Assembly (NCBI GenBank): GCA_014529385.2
Contig: CM043942.1
Coordinates: 19,109,991-19,173,990, forward strand
Reading direction: 5' to 3'
DNA from: Adiantum capillus-veneris
Lineage: Eukaryota > Streptophyta > Polypodiopsida > Polypodiales > Pteridaceae
Length of the DNA: 64,000 nucleotides
Part shown: in pieces, positions 1-9,240 of the stretch
How the letters are laid out: each line of letters starts with the position of its first letter
Position numbering within the stretch: position 1 is the stretch's first letter
Translations under genes and position numbers: made by a program
The notes under the pieces: generated by a model
What the model saw: only the letters and a program-made list of their open reading frames with translations
Databases searched by the model: none
Told to the model about the DNA's origin: nothing

Positions 1-1
1 G

Positions 2-478
2 GCACTATTGCCTATAGAAGTGGAGCTAGCGAGCCTCTGAGTTCTAAAAGCACATCAAGAGGATAGTCAAGAGAAGCAGGTGGAAGGAAGAATCATCGAT
101 TTGGAGAGGTTAGGGCTAGATCGAGAGTCAACAGTGAAGTACTATGCAGCCCAGGCAGAGAAGAAACGAAAGAAGTTCAATCGCAACCTTGTCAAGAAAG
201 GTATCAAGGAAGGTTCTTTAGTGCTCAGATACGACAATCGCTTTGATCGCAAGAAGGATGGTAAGTTCTTGCTTAAGTGGGAAGGCCCTTTTGTAGTGAT
301 ACAGAGGTTCTCAAATGGTAGTTACCAACTAGGTGACCTAGATGGTAAGGTACATCAGACCCCGGTAAATGGTTGGCGATTGAAGGCCTACCAATGTCGT
401 CTTTCACAGCCATATGCTGGTGAAATCAATGCTAAGGATGGTTCAGAGGAGAGCTCATCATATTCGAGCTCCAACTAA
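2..478 (+). pseudogene. Element A: C-terminal end of gypsy integrase
   Basis: This is the last part of a Ty3/gypsy pol polyprotein, the integrase C-terminal (GPY/F-like) module that helps bind DNA. The reading frame enters from outside the window with a typical PIEVELASL stretch and ends at 478. The module is recognisable from LVLRYDNRFD, then KWEGPFVV, then SYQLGDLDGK and VNGWRLKAY. A TGA at 38-40 interrupts the frame where arginine is usual (CGA to TGA would explain it), so the copy is dead. The same module in element G (54.2 kb) is clearly related. No start is assigned because this is an internal polyprotein fragment. Confidence 0.85.
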
Positions 479-787
479 GGTAACAATCATGTACATAGTC
501 GTTTCAAAAAAAAAAAAAAAGGAAAAAAAGAGAAGAAAAAAAGAAAAAACGAGAATGCTACCAGTGAAAGCGGATATTGACAATGGATGGGATATGGCTT
601 TCAAGGGTCTAGGAGACCAGTTGTTAGTCATGGATGGATACAATTATTCATCAGAAAGGACTAAACAGGATGCATCAGCCAAGAAAGCAGTAACATGGCA
701 AATTCAATTGGTACCAGGTGGGTAAGTATTCAAGAGAACCCTATTGTAGCACAACCTACATCTAGAGGCATCAAATACCTCTAGCTT

Positions 788-798
788 AAGGGGGAGGG
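788..798 (+). other. Element A polypurine tract
   Basis: AAGGGGGAGGG lies 310 bp after the integrase stop and just before a TG dinucleotide (TGATGCATGG at 804) that would start the 3' LTR. A polypurine tract primes plus-strand DNA synthesis in LTR elements. Element G has a very similar arrangement (GGGGGAGGGCTA then TGAT) on the minus strand at 54.03 kb, which supports both calls. Confidence 0.6.
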
Positions 799-803
799 CT
801 ATA

Positions 804-2196
804 TGATGCATGGTTTTTAGGACCCCTTCTGAAGATGCAATAAAGGCACAATCAGTTGTTGGGGAGATGAGGATACTCTAGTCCAAGGGATCTCGAAAGA
901 GAAGAAAAATCTACTTCACAAGCACCAAAGAGTAAAAAGTGCCATGGATAGAAGATACGTGGGAACGAGCTCTTATGCATGCCTACAACCTATATCTTAC
1001 AGAATAGCCCATTCTAGGTGTGAATTTCTAGTGAAATTTACACGAGGATGTTCGTGTGGACTCACAGCACAGCATACTCCGTTTTCACTTTTTTTACCGA
1101 CAGTAAATATTTTTTACCACAGTAAATATTTTTCACCTACATGGTAAATACAAATCACTTTTTACCTACAGTAACTTTTTTACCCATGGTAAATATTTTT
1201 TACTGCACCATAAGTATTTGGTAGGTAACAGTTCACTGTTACTAGAAGCAGTGATTGGGCATCAACAATGCAGTTACACGAGGAGAAAAGGGGAAAATCT
1301 TATGGTAAAGGTGAGTCAACAGGGATAAAGACTTTTGAGTTGAAAAGAGACATGCTGATTTTTTCAAAGAACACATGTCAAAAGAAGCCATGGTTGAGGA
1401 TTTTTTGAGAATTTGATATTCAGGAGGACCCAGCTGCCACCTCCCCCCCGCAGGTCCCCCCCTGACATGTGCAGAACCTCCAGTTTCAACAGCCACCTTA
1501 CCTGCTCTTAAATGCTGGTCAAGGGCTTATCCCCATGTGTCACAGTCAGAAAAATCAGCATTTACCCTCCCCTCTCACATCACTCTAGAGAATATCTTGA
1601 TGGTGACATATCAGGTGACCTCAATCTGTTGACCACCCTAAGCAAAAAGTAACCCCAATCAACGGATGTAAGCATGTTTATCCCTAATCCTAAACCCTCT
1701 CAGAAACCTATATAAGGAGGCCTTCTCTCACTCAAAACCAACACTTCACCCACTTCACCAAGCAACGAAGCTATGACGACATTGCTCACAACGAGGAGCT
1801 ATGGATGGAGCTCTACTCTCTCTCCCTCTCTCTCTCTCCCTCTAGTATGCTACATTACTAGCCCTAAAACCTAAATAAGGAGTCTTCTCTCATGCTCCAT
1901 GGCCACCATCCTCGCCATCATTCTCTAAGGTATTGATGTGTTGCTAGTAGGATCATACCTACTTGCTGGGTTGATTGTTTTTGACAAGGGATTATGCCAT
2001 CCTTGGCTTGCTTCTCTATATCCTTGTTATGTATGATCAGATGCCGTTGTATTGTTAAGCTGATGTCTTGTGTATATATATGCTACATAAGGTCCCTAAG
2101 CTTCGTTTCTATGTGTTTTGCCATATGTTTTGATGCCATCATAATGCCAGAAGTCTCACTTGCCTATGTGCACTATGTGTGAGGTCCCTAAACCTC
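804..2196 (+). mobile_element. Element A 3' LTR, right end not resolved
   Basis: The sequence downstream of the polypurine tract has no convincing coding region and begins with TG. It includes A/T-rich repeats with TTTTTAC and GTAAATATTTTT words (1080-1200), a TATA box near 1709 and CT-rich DNA (1798-1850). A short near-repeat (CCTATATAAGGAGGCCTTCT at 1707, then CCTAAATAAGGAGTCTTCTC at 1869) lies around the presumed transcription start. The partner LTR would lie upstream of the window, so the right end cannot be set by comparison. I place it before the palindromic region only because the character of the sequence changes there. Confidence 0.45.
1709..1717 (+). promoter_or_regulatory. Putative LTR promoter TATA box
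   Basis: CTATATAAG is followed at about 30 bp by a C/A-rich stretch (CTCAAAACCAACACTTC), a usual plant LTR transcription start context. It lies inside the presumed LTR of element A and points the same way as the element. Confidence 0.4.
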
Positions 2197-2364
2197 TTAA
2201 TTTAGGGTGGTGCCCCCTTTGTTTTGTTCTTTGCTTGTTTGCATGAGGCGTGGTTTGTGGAGTGTGCACGAGTACAGAGGCCACCCGATTGCACTGCTCT
2301 TTTTCCCGCTATCAAGTCCCTTAGATGCAAGGATATGCCCCAGTTTAGCTTTGGAAGTCAATAG

Positions 2365-3377
2365 GGTCAAAAAGACATTATACATGTATAATGTCTTTTT
2401 GACCAGCTTGACTAGATTTTTGCAGGTTTGTGCTTATAGTTGTGTGCTCATACTCCCGGTATGGTCTTAAGTTCAAATAATGGTCATAGCATCAAAAACA
2501 CATTGTATGTGTATAATATCTTTTTGAGCCAATTGACATGAAACTCGGTCTAGTGGTAGCCCAGCACTCAGGGACTTCACAGATATTCTCTGACTTGAGT
2601 TTGGAATCAAGTTTGTTCAAGTTGTGGCCAAAAAGGGTGTGTAGAGTGTTTTTATTGTTTCTTGGTCTTTTTAAGCTCAGATTTGGTCCAAATGCAATGA
2701 AATATAATCTATGGACTTCCACAAGGCTTTAGGAAACTTTGGGCATATAGCTTTGTACCATTTGAGTCTATTCTAGTTTGTTAGACTTTATACGCGTATG
2801 AAGTCTATTTGACAAAAACGAACTTAAATCTCAGCCCAAGGTTCTCTGTGTGTACTCAAAGCACAAGTGATCAAAATCAAGTTTTGATGTCGATGATTCA
2901 CCAATTAACCACTTTTCTTCGTTTTTGGTTGGAATTGGCAAAATTCTCTGCAGATGTAAAGTTGGCTGACCAAATGGTCTGGAATCTTGTAGTCAAACTT
3001 ATAGACACCTCCCAAATGGCTTAGTGCTGACAACATGCAGGATATTGCCCAAATCTACCATGGAGACTTTATACGCGTATAAAGTCTCGTCTCAAAATTC
3101 AAATATGTTTCTACCTTAAGTTCCCCTACTTACTAGCATCATGTACATGTGTTCACAACAAAATTTAAAGCCCAAAAGTGCTTACAAACACAAGTTTCTG
3201 TATTTTTTTTTAGTTACAACCACTCCGAGTTTTGGCTTTTGGTCTCCAATTCTTTGACAAAGTTCCCACTCAAGGTGTTCCTAGGGTATAAATACTCATT
3301 TGAACACTCTGGTACAATCAATTTCCACAAGTTTGGTCTCTTTTCAGCCCTGGAGACTTTATACGCGTAAAAAGTCT
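2365..3377. repeat. Palindrome array, locus 1 (TTTATA-arm type)
   Basis: Five palindromes occur at 2365-2404, 2492-2527, 2783-2806, 3063-3088 and 3353-3377. The first is a perfect 40-bp palindrome with half-site GGTCAAAAAGACATTATACA. The fourth is a perfect 26-mer with half-site GAGACTTTATACG. The second, third and fifth carry mismatches. Start-to-start distances are 127, 291, 280 and 290 bp. The DNA between them is non-coding and resembles the spacers of the arrays at 16.3 and 46.9 kb. The flanking sequence at 3560-3780 matches that to the right of the array in element C (17893-18110), so this is probably the leader of a related element in minus orientation. Confidence 0.8.
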
Positions 3378-4433
3378 AACCTTACAGAATTCAGATTTTG
3401 GTATGCAGGGCCCTTTCTGATGCCTTCCTATGCCCTCAGCAATCCTCAGTCATGCAAACCATTTTTATGAACCTTGTTATGCACTATTTCAACTAAGAAT
3501 CACTCTCTTTTCAAGATTTCAATGCAACCAATCAACTTGGGCAAATTGTCATTCATGGATAGCTCTAGATCAAGATCAATTCACCTACCTAAAGCTGCTC
3601 CTAAACATAAAAAACGGGATTTTGCAATCGTGAGTAGATAATCACTTAGCTGACACACACGGACGTACTAGCCGATTCTTTTATCACCTCTTCAACCACT
3701 CAAGCTCCCAAACCAATACAATTCTAAACTAAAATCATCAACACGGGTGACCAAGGCAAGACACACGCTTCCTAGCACCTCTCTTTAGGTCCTAACTAAA
3801 CTAAGATAGAAAGAATACTCTCACCCCATAGGATTTGTGGGCGTTTTCCGCACGTATCAAAGCAAGGCGCTTGCCTAGCACATGTGTGAGCCACACATGG
3901 CTCCAAGAATGCAACTAGACTAAACTAATAATCTCAAAGATGACGATGGTGTGCCACTCATCGCTCTACGCTTGCTGTCAAGGATGATTCCTCACCGCAA
4001 AGAAGAAGGAGCCGCCGTTGCGCCATGCTCAACTGCCTCACCGCTGTTGTGCTGCAACAATGCTCAATCACACACACTCTCTCTCTCTCTCTCTCTCTCT
4101 CTCAAGCGCACACACACACACACTAGTACACAAGGGAGACGAAGAAGAAGATGGAGCAAGAGCACTCTTCTTGCATTGTACAAATGAGAGAATGAGGTAT
4201 TTTAGGTTTAGATTGACTTTTATATGGGCTTGCCCGTTCACATTTGGGCGCCCACACTTAGCCAATCCTACCCAAACATTCTAGATTCCAATTTTAGAGT
4301 GCACCTCGCATCAACGATCACTCTTAACCATTCCTACCTGACCCACAAGCCCGGCCAATAACATAATACACTACTAGCGGCTCCGACAAGCCCGGCCCAT
4401 GGCTACATAAAAGGTGGTCGCTTGGTGGTAACA
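3378..4433 (-). mobile_element. Leader and LTR-like remnant of a C/E-type element
   Basis: Positions 3560-3780 share clear sequence with element C's leader (TAGCTCTAGATC, ACCTAAAGCT, CACACACGGAC, GCAAGACACACGCTTCCT). Further right are a (CT)n tract (4078-4102), a (CA)n tract and a possible LTR end GGTGGTAACA at 4424-4433. A pyrimidine run (TGCCCCCCTTT) follows directly and would be a minus-strand polypurine tract. I could not find a clean TG start or a primer-binding site, so whether this is a 5' LTR, a 3' LTR or a recombinant is open. Confidence 0.4.
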
Positions 4434-6101
4434 TGCCCCCCTTTCTGATGTAGATTCCGCCCTCGGAAGCTAGTGAGAGAAAGCCCGTTATGTCCATGTT
4501 GTAGAGCATCTGGATTTGAATCTGCAAGGCAAAGTCATTGTTTTATGCAAGCAAAATTATATGGCCATAAATCATAAGACGAATGTAAAGTATATGTAGA
4601 GATGCGTAAATGCAAGATTTATGAAATGCTAGACTGCCATTAAGGACAAATAAATTGCACTTTGAGGAAATTAATTAAGAGTTTTGGGCTTATGGATGAG
4701 TATATCAATTAGTTAGCTATGACTAAGGTTAAAACAACTACTCTAGTACTAGCTAAGCTAAGAAGATTATCGAAATGCAAGATTCCCCAATTGTGCTTTT
4801 TAGCTTTGATTAGCCAACTAGCTCTCACAACTCCAAACAAAAGCTTGAAATTTTAACTGTAAGCTGGGTATTCTCACTAGTGTCTTTTGTTGTCTAAGTG
4901 AGCAAGCTTATCTATGCCTAAAACATTCCTAAGGTCTCAAACACTCAGATAATTCTATCAACTAGGCCTAGTGGTCAATTAAAAGAGTTAACCTAAAGTC
5001 ACGGTGTCCTAATCTCAAGGCTCATCTATAAGATTAAACTCTAGCTCAATCAACTTAAGCAATGAAAAATTTATACATCTATAATGGTAGATAACAAACA
5101 TAACTATTGTACTTAAACAAACCATGAAAAACCGCAATTAGAAATTTTACATATCCACAACCATGAATCATGGAAAGTAGCACACGTGGAGGTATGGAGT
5201 TGCTCATTTTGTCGAAGTAGATGTCCTCAGCCATGGGGATGGAAATCCATATAAGTCATACATAACAATATTGAACAGCAAGCACTATACCTCTAGGAGG
5301 CATGGCAGTGTAAAAAAATTAAAACTCCTAGAAAAAAAAAATCAAAACACAATCGAGACCCCTAACCTACCTATCTGTAATCCCTTTTAGAATCAAGGAA
5401 AGAGGATATTATATAAACCGGGTGGCCACCCTAAGGCTAGGCCTCTATCCTCATCATCTGATAAACTAAATCATTTTTCGTGAGGCCAGAGTCTTCCTCG
5501 GTCTCTATTTTTTCTTCTTCATCATCCTCTTGTGCAAGTGTGTTAATTTAGAGTCTCGCTATGCGTGAATACTCATCTTGTGCAAAAAAATAAGCATGTG
5601 CCACTGAAGAAACATTTGCTACTGGGTAGGGATCACTAGTTATCCATAGACGTATCAGCCATTCTAACTCCTCAAAATTTCTCTCACGTGCAAGTCTCTC
5701 TACCAAATCCCATTCGGCGTTTGCAAGAAAGTACAGGGTAGTAGATGTGAAACATTTGAGAAAAATAAAAAGGGTACCTTTCATAAAAAATAGAAGTGCA
5801 TGCCTCTGGTAAACTAGCCATCTTTGAGAATACAGAGCGATTTGGTTAGGTCTTTAAAACATAAGAGTTGTTCTTGTGTGCTGCTTGATGTGACATGGTG
5901 AATTTGGACTTATGTGTAGGATCTGATAGGGTGCTCTCTCGTTGCTAGTCTCTCTTGCTCTTTTGCTATTTGTTATCTTTTTTTTTGTTTTTGTTTGCTA
6001 GAACTAGTATAAGGCTATGTATATACATTCCCTCAATTGCAGAGTTCAGAAGTCAAGGAAGAAAATTTAAGAGGATGGGGATCCAAAATATTGACGTAGG
6101 T
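4434..6101. other. AT-rich region without recognised genes
   Basis: Apart from the pyrimidine run at its left edge, I find no domain or repeat I can name here. A TATA-like ATTATATAAACC at about 5409 points rightward. The 3' LTR of element B should end somewhere in or near this stretch, because a polypurine-tract complement lies at 6108, but no pair is in the window to define it. Confidence 0.3.
5548..5784 (-). CDS. Short unrecognised open frame
   Basis: This 78-residue frame has a balanced composition (an EWDLVERLARERNFEELEWL stretch) that looks more protein-like than its surroundings. It is short, isolated and matches nothing I know. It may be a remnant of a transposon or host exon, or chance. 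Confidence 0.15.
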   Translation of the reverse strand: MKGTLFIFLKCFTSTTLYFLANAEWDLVERLARERNFEELEWLIRLWITSDPYPVANVSSVAHAYFFAQDEYSRIARL

Positions 6102-6107
6102 GAGGAC

Positions 6108-6118
6108 TCCCCCCTTCC
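6108..6118 (-). other. Element B polypurine tract
   Basis: TCCCCCCTTCC on the plus strand is GGAAGGGGGGA on the minus strand, 150 bp past the end of the IWxPK tail. This is the expected place for the primer of plus-strand synthesis before a 3' LTR. A shorter similar run at 6421-6429 lies inside the coding tail and is less likely to be used. Confidence 0.5.
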
Positions 6119-6265
6119 TTGGCTAGGTCATACTATTTGAAATGTGCGCGTCACCCTTTGAAACCAATTGTTCTAGTTGGTAATAGGTGAGGATTTTTGC
6201 CAGTAGTTTTCTGCTACCTTAGGTGCCTCATCGAGTTGCAAGGGTGGTAAGGTACTCTCCTAGGA

Positions 6266-6720
6266 TCAAACTTGAAGTGGTTCATCAGTTAATTCTTGAA
6301 TACTAGGAGGTGTGGATTCCGTTGTAGCTTCATGGAGGTCCACTATTGTAGGTGGAGGATGTGGAGAAGCTTTTACCTCTATGGATGCATTACATGAGGA
6401 GCTAGAAGCTTCATGGGACTGCCCCCTTCCTGAGCTAGGTGGAATAATTTGGCTTTGCCTTGGAACCCAAACCAGCTCTAGAATAGGGGTGTAGCATTCT
6501 GTGATCTTTCCTCTTTCCACGGTCTACCATTGGCTTTGGAGTTACACTGGTTGACTCACATGGTTTTGTAGGTGATAGGGAAAGACACATTTTCCATTTA
6601 GGTACCCAGATTCGATCATTTCGATCATAGTAGCCTTGGGCTTCTAATAGTTGTATTGAAATCCATCGTGATTTGGTCTTGACTCTCCTAGAGCGTGCTC
6701 TTGGTTTTCCATGAGAAGTT
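6266..6720 (-). pseudogene. Element B: IWxPK tail of pol
   Basis: Minus-strand frames here contain RIWVPKWK (about 6585-6610) and ELVWVPRQSQ (about 6450-6480) in a Ser/Pro-rich context. The same W-(I/V)-P-K/R word recurs in elements C (11.1-11.8 kb) and F (49.7-50.3 kb), in each case near the 3' end of the element. Its job is unknown. It could be a nucleic-acid-binding or packaging tail, but that is inference. Frameshifts separate the two motifs. Confidence 0.55.
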
Positions 6721-6977
6721 TTTCTTTAAATGGATGGAAGGGTTGAGGTATTTGGAAGTAAGGCCTTGGGGACCCATTGATATGTACTCTTAGGTTGTGC
6801 AGGTTGAGTACTTGCAATATTAATGCTTGCTGCAACTACAAGGGTTGAAGTGCTAGGTTCATGGGCAGCCAACAAGGACGAATTAACCCCTTTTGAATCT
6901 TGGCTATCCTGCAACTTTTCTAGAGTTTGAAACACAGGTGACTTTGCTTCAAGGATAGGGGCAAGATTCGATGGTTG

Positions 6978-7124
6978 TGACACTACTAGTACCCCAATCA
7001 ATAGTGCATTTGGTTGCCAACATCCACGTGCGTCCAAGGTTTACACCACCACGTCGTGACACTACTAGTACCCCAATCAATAGTGCATTTGGTTTCCAAC
7101 ATCCACGTGCATCCAAGGTTTATG
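6978..7124. repeat. 79-bp tandem duplication inside the protease-like domain
   Basis: The block starting TGACACTACTAGTACCCCAA at 6978 is repeated at 7057 with few changes, giving a 79-bp unit. Because 79 is not a multiple of three, it shifts the minus-strand frame after the protease-like domain and helps explain the break before the IWxPK tail. Confidence 0.8.
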
Positions 7125-7560
7125 TTGCCCTCCATAGTTCTAGCCTGCATGACCAAAAAGTCTTGAGCTACAACCCCATTGCCATAACTGAGAGAAGTGT
7201 GTCGGATACCAAAAGTCGCAGTTTTTTTCTTGTTCACACCCTTGACTTGGATAATACTCTCAGATAGAGGTGGATTTCCTAATTGACACCAAACTCCATA
7301 TGACAACAGATTATATTTAACATCCGTGTCCAATGAGGCGTTATATAGCACTTTTCCATAGGTGCTATTTAGTTTAATAGGGCATTGTAGAGGTGTGTCA
7401 GAGTCCAACAAAGCATCCTTTGTTTCAACATGGAATGCATGTGTAACTCCAAGGTTGGCCTCTCGTTGACATCGTATGCGTTGTTATCGCTCTTTAGCCT
7501 CAACTTGAGCTGGTATCTTCTTCAATTCTATTTGTGCCTTGGCTGCCTTTTTTTGATGGA
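6998..7560 (-). pseudogene. Element B: retropepsin-like domain downstream of integrase
   Basis: The frame runs on from the integrase C-terminus (TIGFLNGSKFKRYYDP) through a charged helix-like linker (QEEQRAIHQKKAAKAQIELK) into an aspartic-protease-like fold. The pieces are ASLDTDVKYNLLS at the usual D-T/S-G position, then a flap region, then INLGCTWM at the usual ILGRPW position, and a following IDW. The third active-site residue is D instead of G. One TAA/TAG-type stop lies in the linker. Element B also has a normal protease upstream of RT (39.2 kb), so this is a second copy or a relative of it. The same order occurs in element F. Confidence 0.65.
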
Positions 7561-7644
7561 TGGCACGTTGCTCTTCCTGGCTTAGAGGATCATAATACCT
7601 TTTGAATTTACTCCCATTGAGGAATCCAATGGTTTCAACTCCAT

Positions 7645-8242
7645 CTAGAGTCTCCACATGAATGGTTCCTTGTGGGGTGATTTCACATACTCTGGTCCTT
7701 TTTCCGCATATTTCAACTTTTTCTTTTCGTTACGTACTCCATACATAAGGATTTTATCACCAACATTGATATCTTTGTTCTTTACATGACGATCAAACCA
7801 TTTCTTCCTTCTATCTTTCTCCACAAGTGCATTTTGCACAGCTAATTGCCTCTCTTTATCTAGCCTTTCAAGGATATATAATCACTCAACTAAGGGGTTA
7901 CCATCCCAACCTTCTTGAGAAGCTACTCGAAGACTAGGAATGACAAACTCCCATGGCATAACTGCTTCTTGGCCATACACCATCTTAAACGGTGTGCAGT
8001 TAATGACAACTTTGTACGCAGTACGATAAGCCCATAAAGCTGAAGTCAGATTTAAATCCCAATTTGTGTGATGAGCTTCCACCATTTTGGTCAAGATAGA
8101 TATTAAGGTCTTGTTGGTGCTCTCAGCTTGGCCATTTGCTTGTGGATAATAAGGTGTGGACTTATGGTGAGCTATCATGAAGTGGTAGTGAGTTATTTTA
8201 TCACTCCATTAATAAAATGAGTACCATTGTCACTCACAATCT
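7645..8242 (-). pseudogene. Element B: integrase catalytic end and C-terminal domain
   Basis: From the insertion point at 8247 leftwards the frame reads EIVSDNGTHF (second catalytic Asp), and after a stop and a frameshift HHKSTPYYPQANGQAESTNK (catalytic Glu in AES). It then gives ALWAYRTAYK and YGQEAVMPWE, and a basic C-terminal region (KWFDRHVKNKDINVGDKILM). Integrase inserts the element's DNA into the genome. The frame carries a TAA where Glu is usual and a shift near 8190, so it is not functional. The amino-terminal part of the same enzyme lies at 19541-19884, on the other side of element C. Confidence 0.85.
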
Positions 8243-8247
8243 CAAAG

Positions 8248-9205
8248 TGTTGGACGGGGAGCGACTCACACACCCATGAAGTGCATGCAAACACTACCTA
8301 GATCAACATAATGTCAATCGAGGACACAAATGACACGATAGGCACACGGAGGAAATCTCTTAAGCTTGTCAGGCTGAGACCATCCTACACATACAACACT
8401 CTGGAAGGCCAACTAAACCACAATCCAGAACCTCACTGCTCTCAACTATACCACCTAGCAACATACACACATACGGAAGGTAACTCACCTAATCATGCCA
8501 GAATCATACGAAACTGAAGGAACACCATCCCCTCACTAGGATACACCTGTCCCTAAGCTTCTACACTCAAAACCCTCACTCTAAACCCATCTGCGGAAAA
8601 CGCATAGGATGACAGAACAGAATTTTGAAAGTGCCCGAAACTGAAATTTATGAGTACCTATGCGTAGCTTATGTCGCCACGATTCTATAGACTACTAGCA
8701 CGTAGAAAACAAACATCATTTGATACACTTACGGCCACAAATAGCTCGTAGATGCGTCGGCGTGTGCGCTTCGTCTCGCGTGGAATGCTTGGCGTTGTCG
8801 CGTAGCTCTCCTCGAGCCTACCGCAATGGTGTAGTCGGATCTCCAATGCGTTGAGCGAGCGGGGCGTAGCGAGAGGATGAAGCTCACACTCACTCTCTTT
8901 CTCTCTCACACACAGTAGACGGCAGCGCTAAAACTTGATTATGATAAAAGTCTCCTTTACAAAATGACCTAGGTACCGTATATACTAAGGCTACCTTAGG
9001 TTTAACCAAAAATGGGGTTGAAAAGGTCAAATGGCTTTGTATTTACAATCTGGAAGTGCCATTGCACCCCGGCTTCTGAAACTAGAATAACTACTCATTA
9101 CAAATGACGTTTATAGCCATAATCCGCAGCATTTCATAACTCGCAAAAGATAAGACTTTGGTACGAAACTTCAGTTATGTTGTGTTGTTGACCCAGCGGT
9201 CAACA
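8248..9205 (-). mobile_element. Element C 3' LTR
   Basis: This 958-bp LTR runs TGTTGG...CAACA. It contains a TATA-like TTAGTATATACGG on the minus strand (about 8970-8985). It matches the right LTR throughout except for scattered substitutions, a 338-bp duplication present only in the right LTR, and 13 bp present only here. Confidence 0.92.
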
Positions 9206-9240
9206 TTCCCCCCTTCCGCGTTCATGTCGTCCCCGACATG
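9206..9240 (-). other. Element C polypurine tract and adjoining hairpin
   Basis: The minus strand reads GGAAGGGGGGAA directly before the LTR TGTTG. On the internal side, 9223-9240 is an inverted repeat, CATGTCG-TCCC-CGACATG. Element E has the same pair of features at 43205-43239. The tract primes plus-strand synthesis; a role for the hairpin is inference. Confidence 0.7.

Noticed and set aside
414-725. 103-codon plus-strand frame with Lys-rich centre
   Set aside because: It overlaps the end of element A's integrase in another phase and its centre is a poly-A stretch before the polypurine tract.
3063-3088. Origin of replication or rho-independent terminator
   Set aside because: The palindromes lack a loop and T-run context, and similar sites recur in retroelement leaders in a nuclear genome.
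6417-6430. Polypurine tract of element B
   Set aside because: The run lies inside the tail frame (SSGRGQSHE region); 6108-6118 is better placed.
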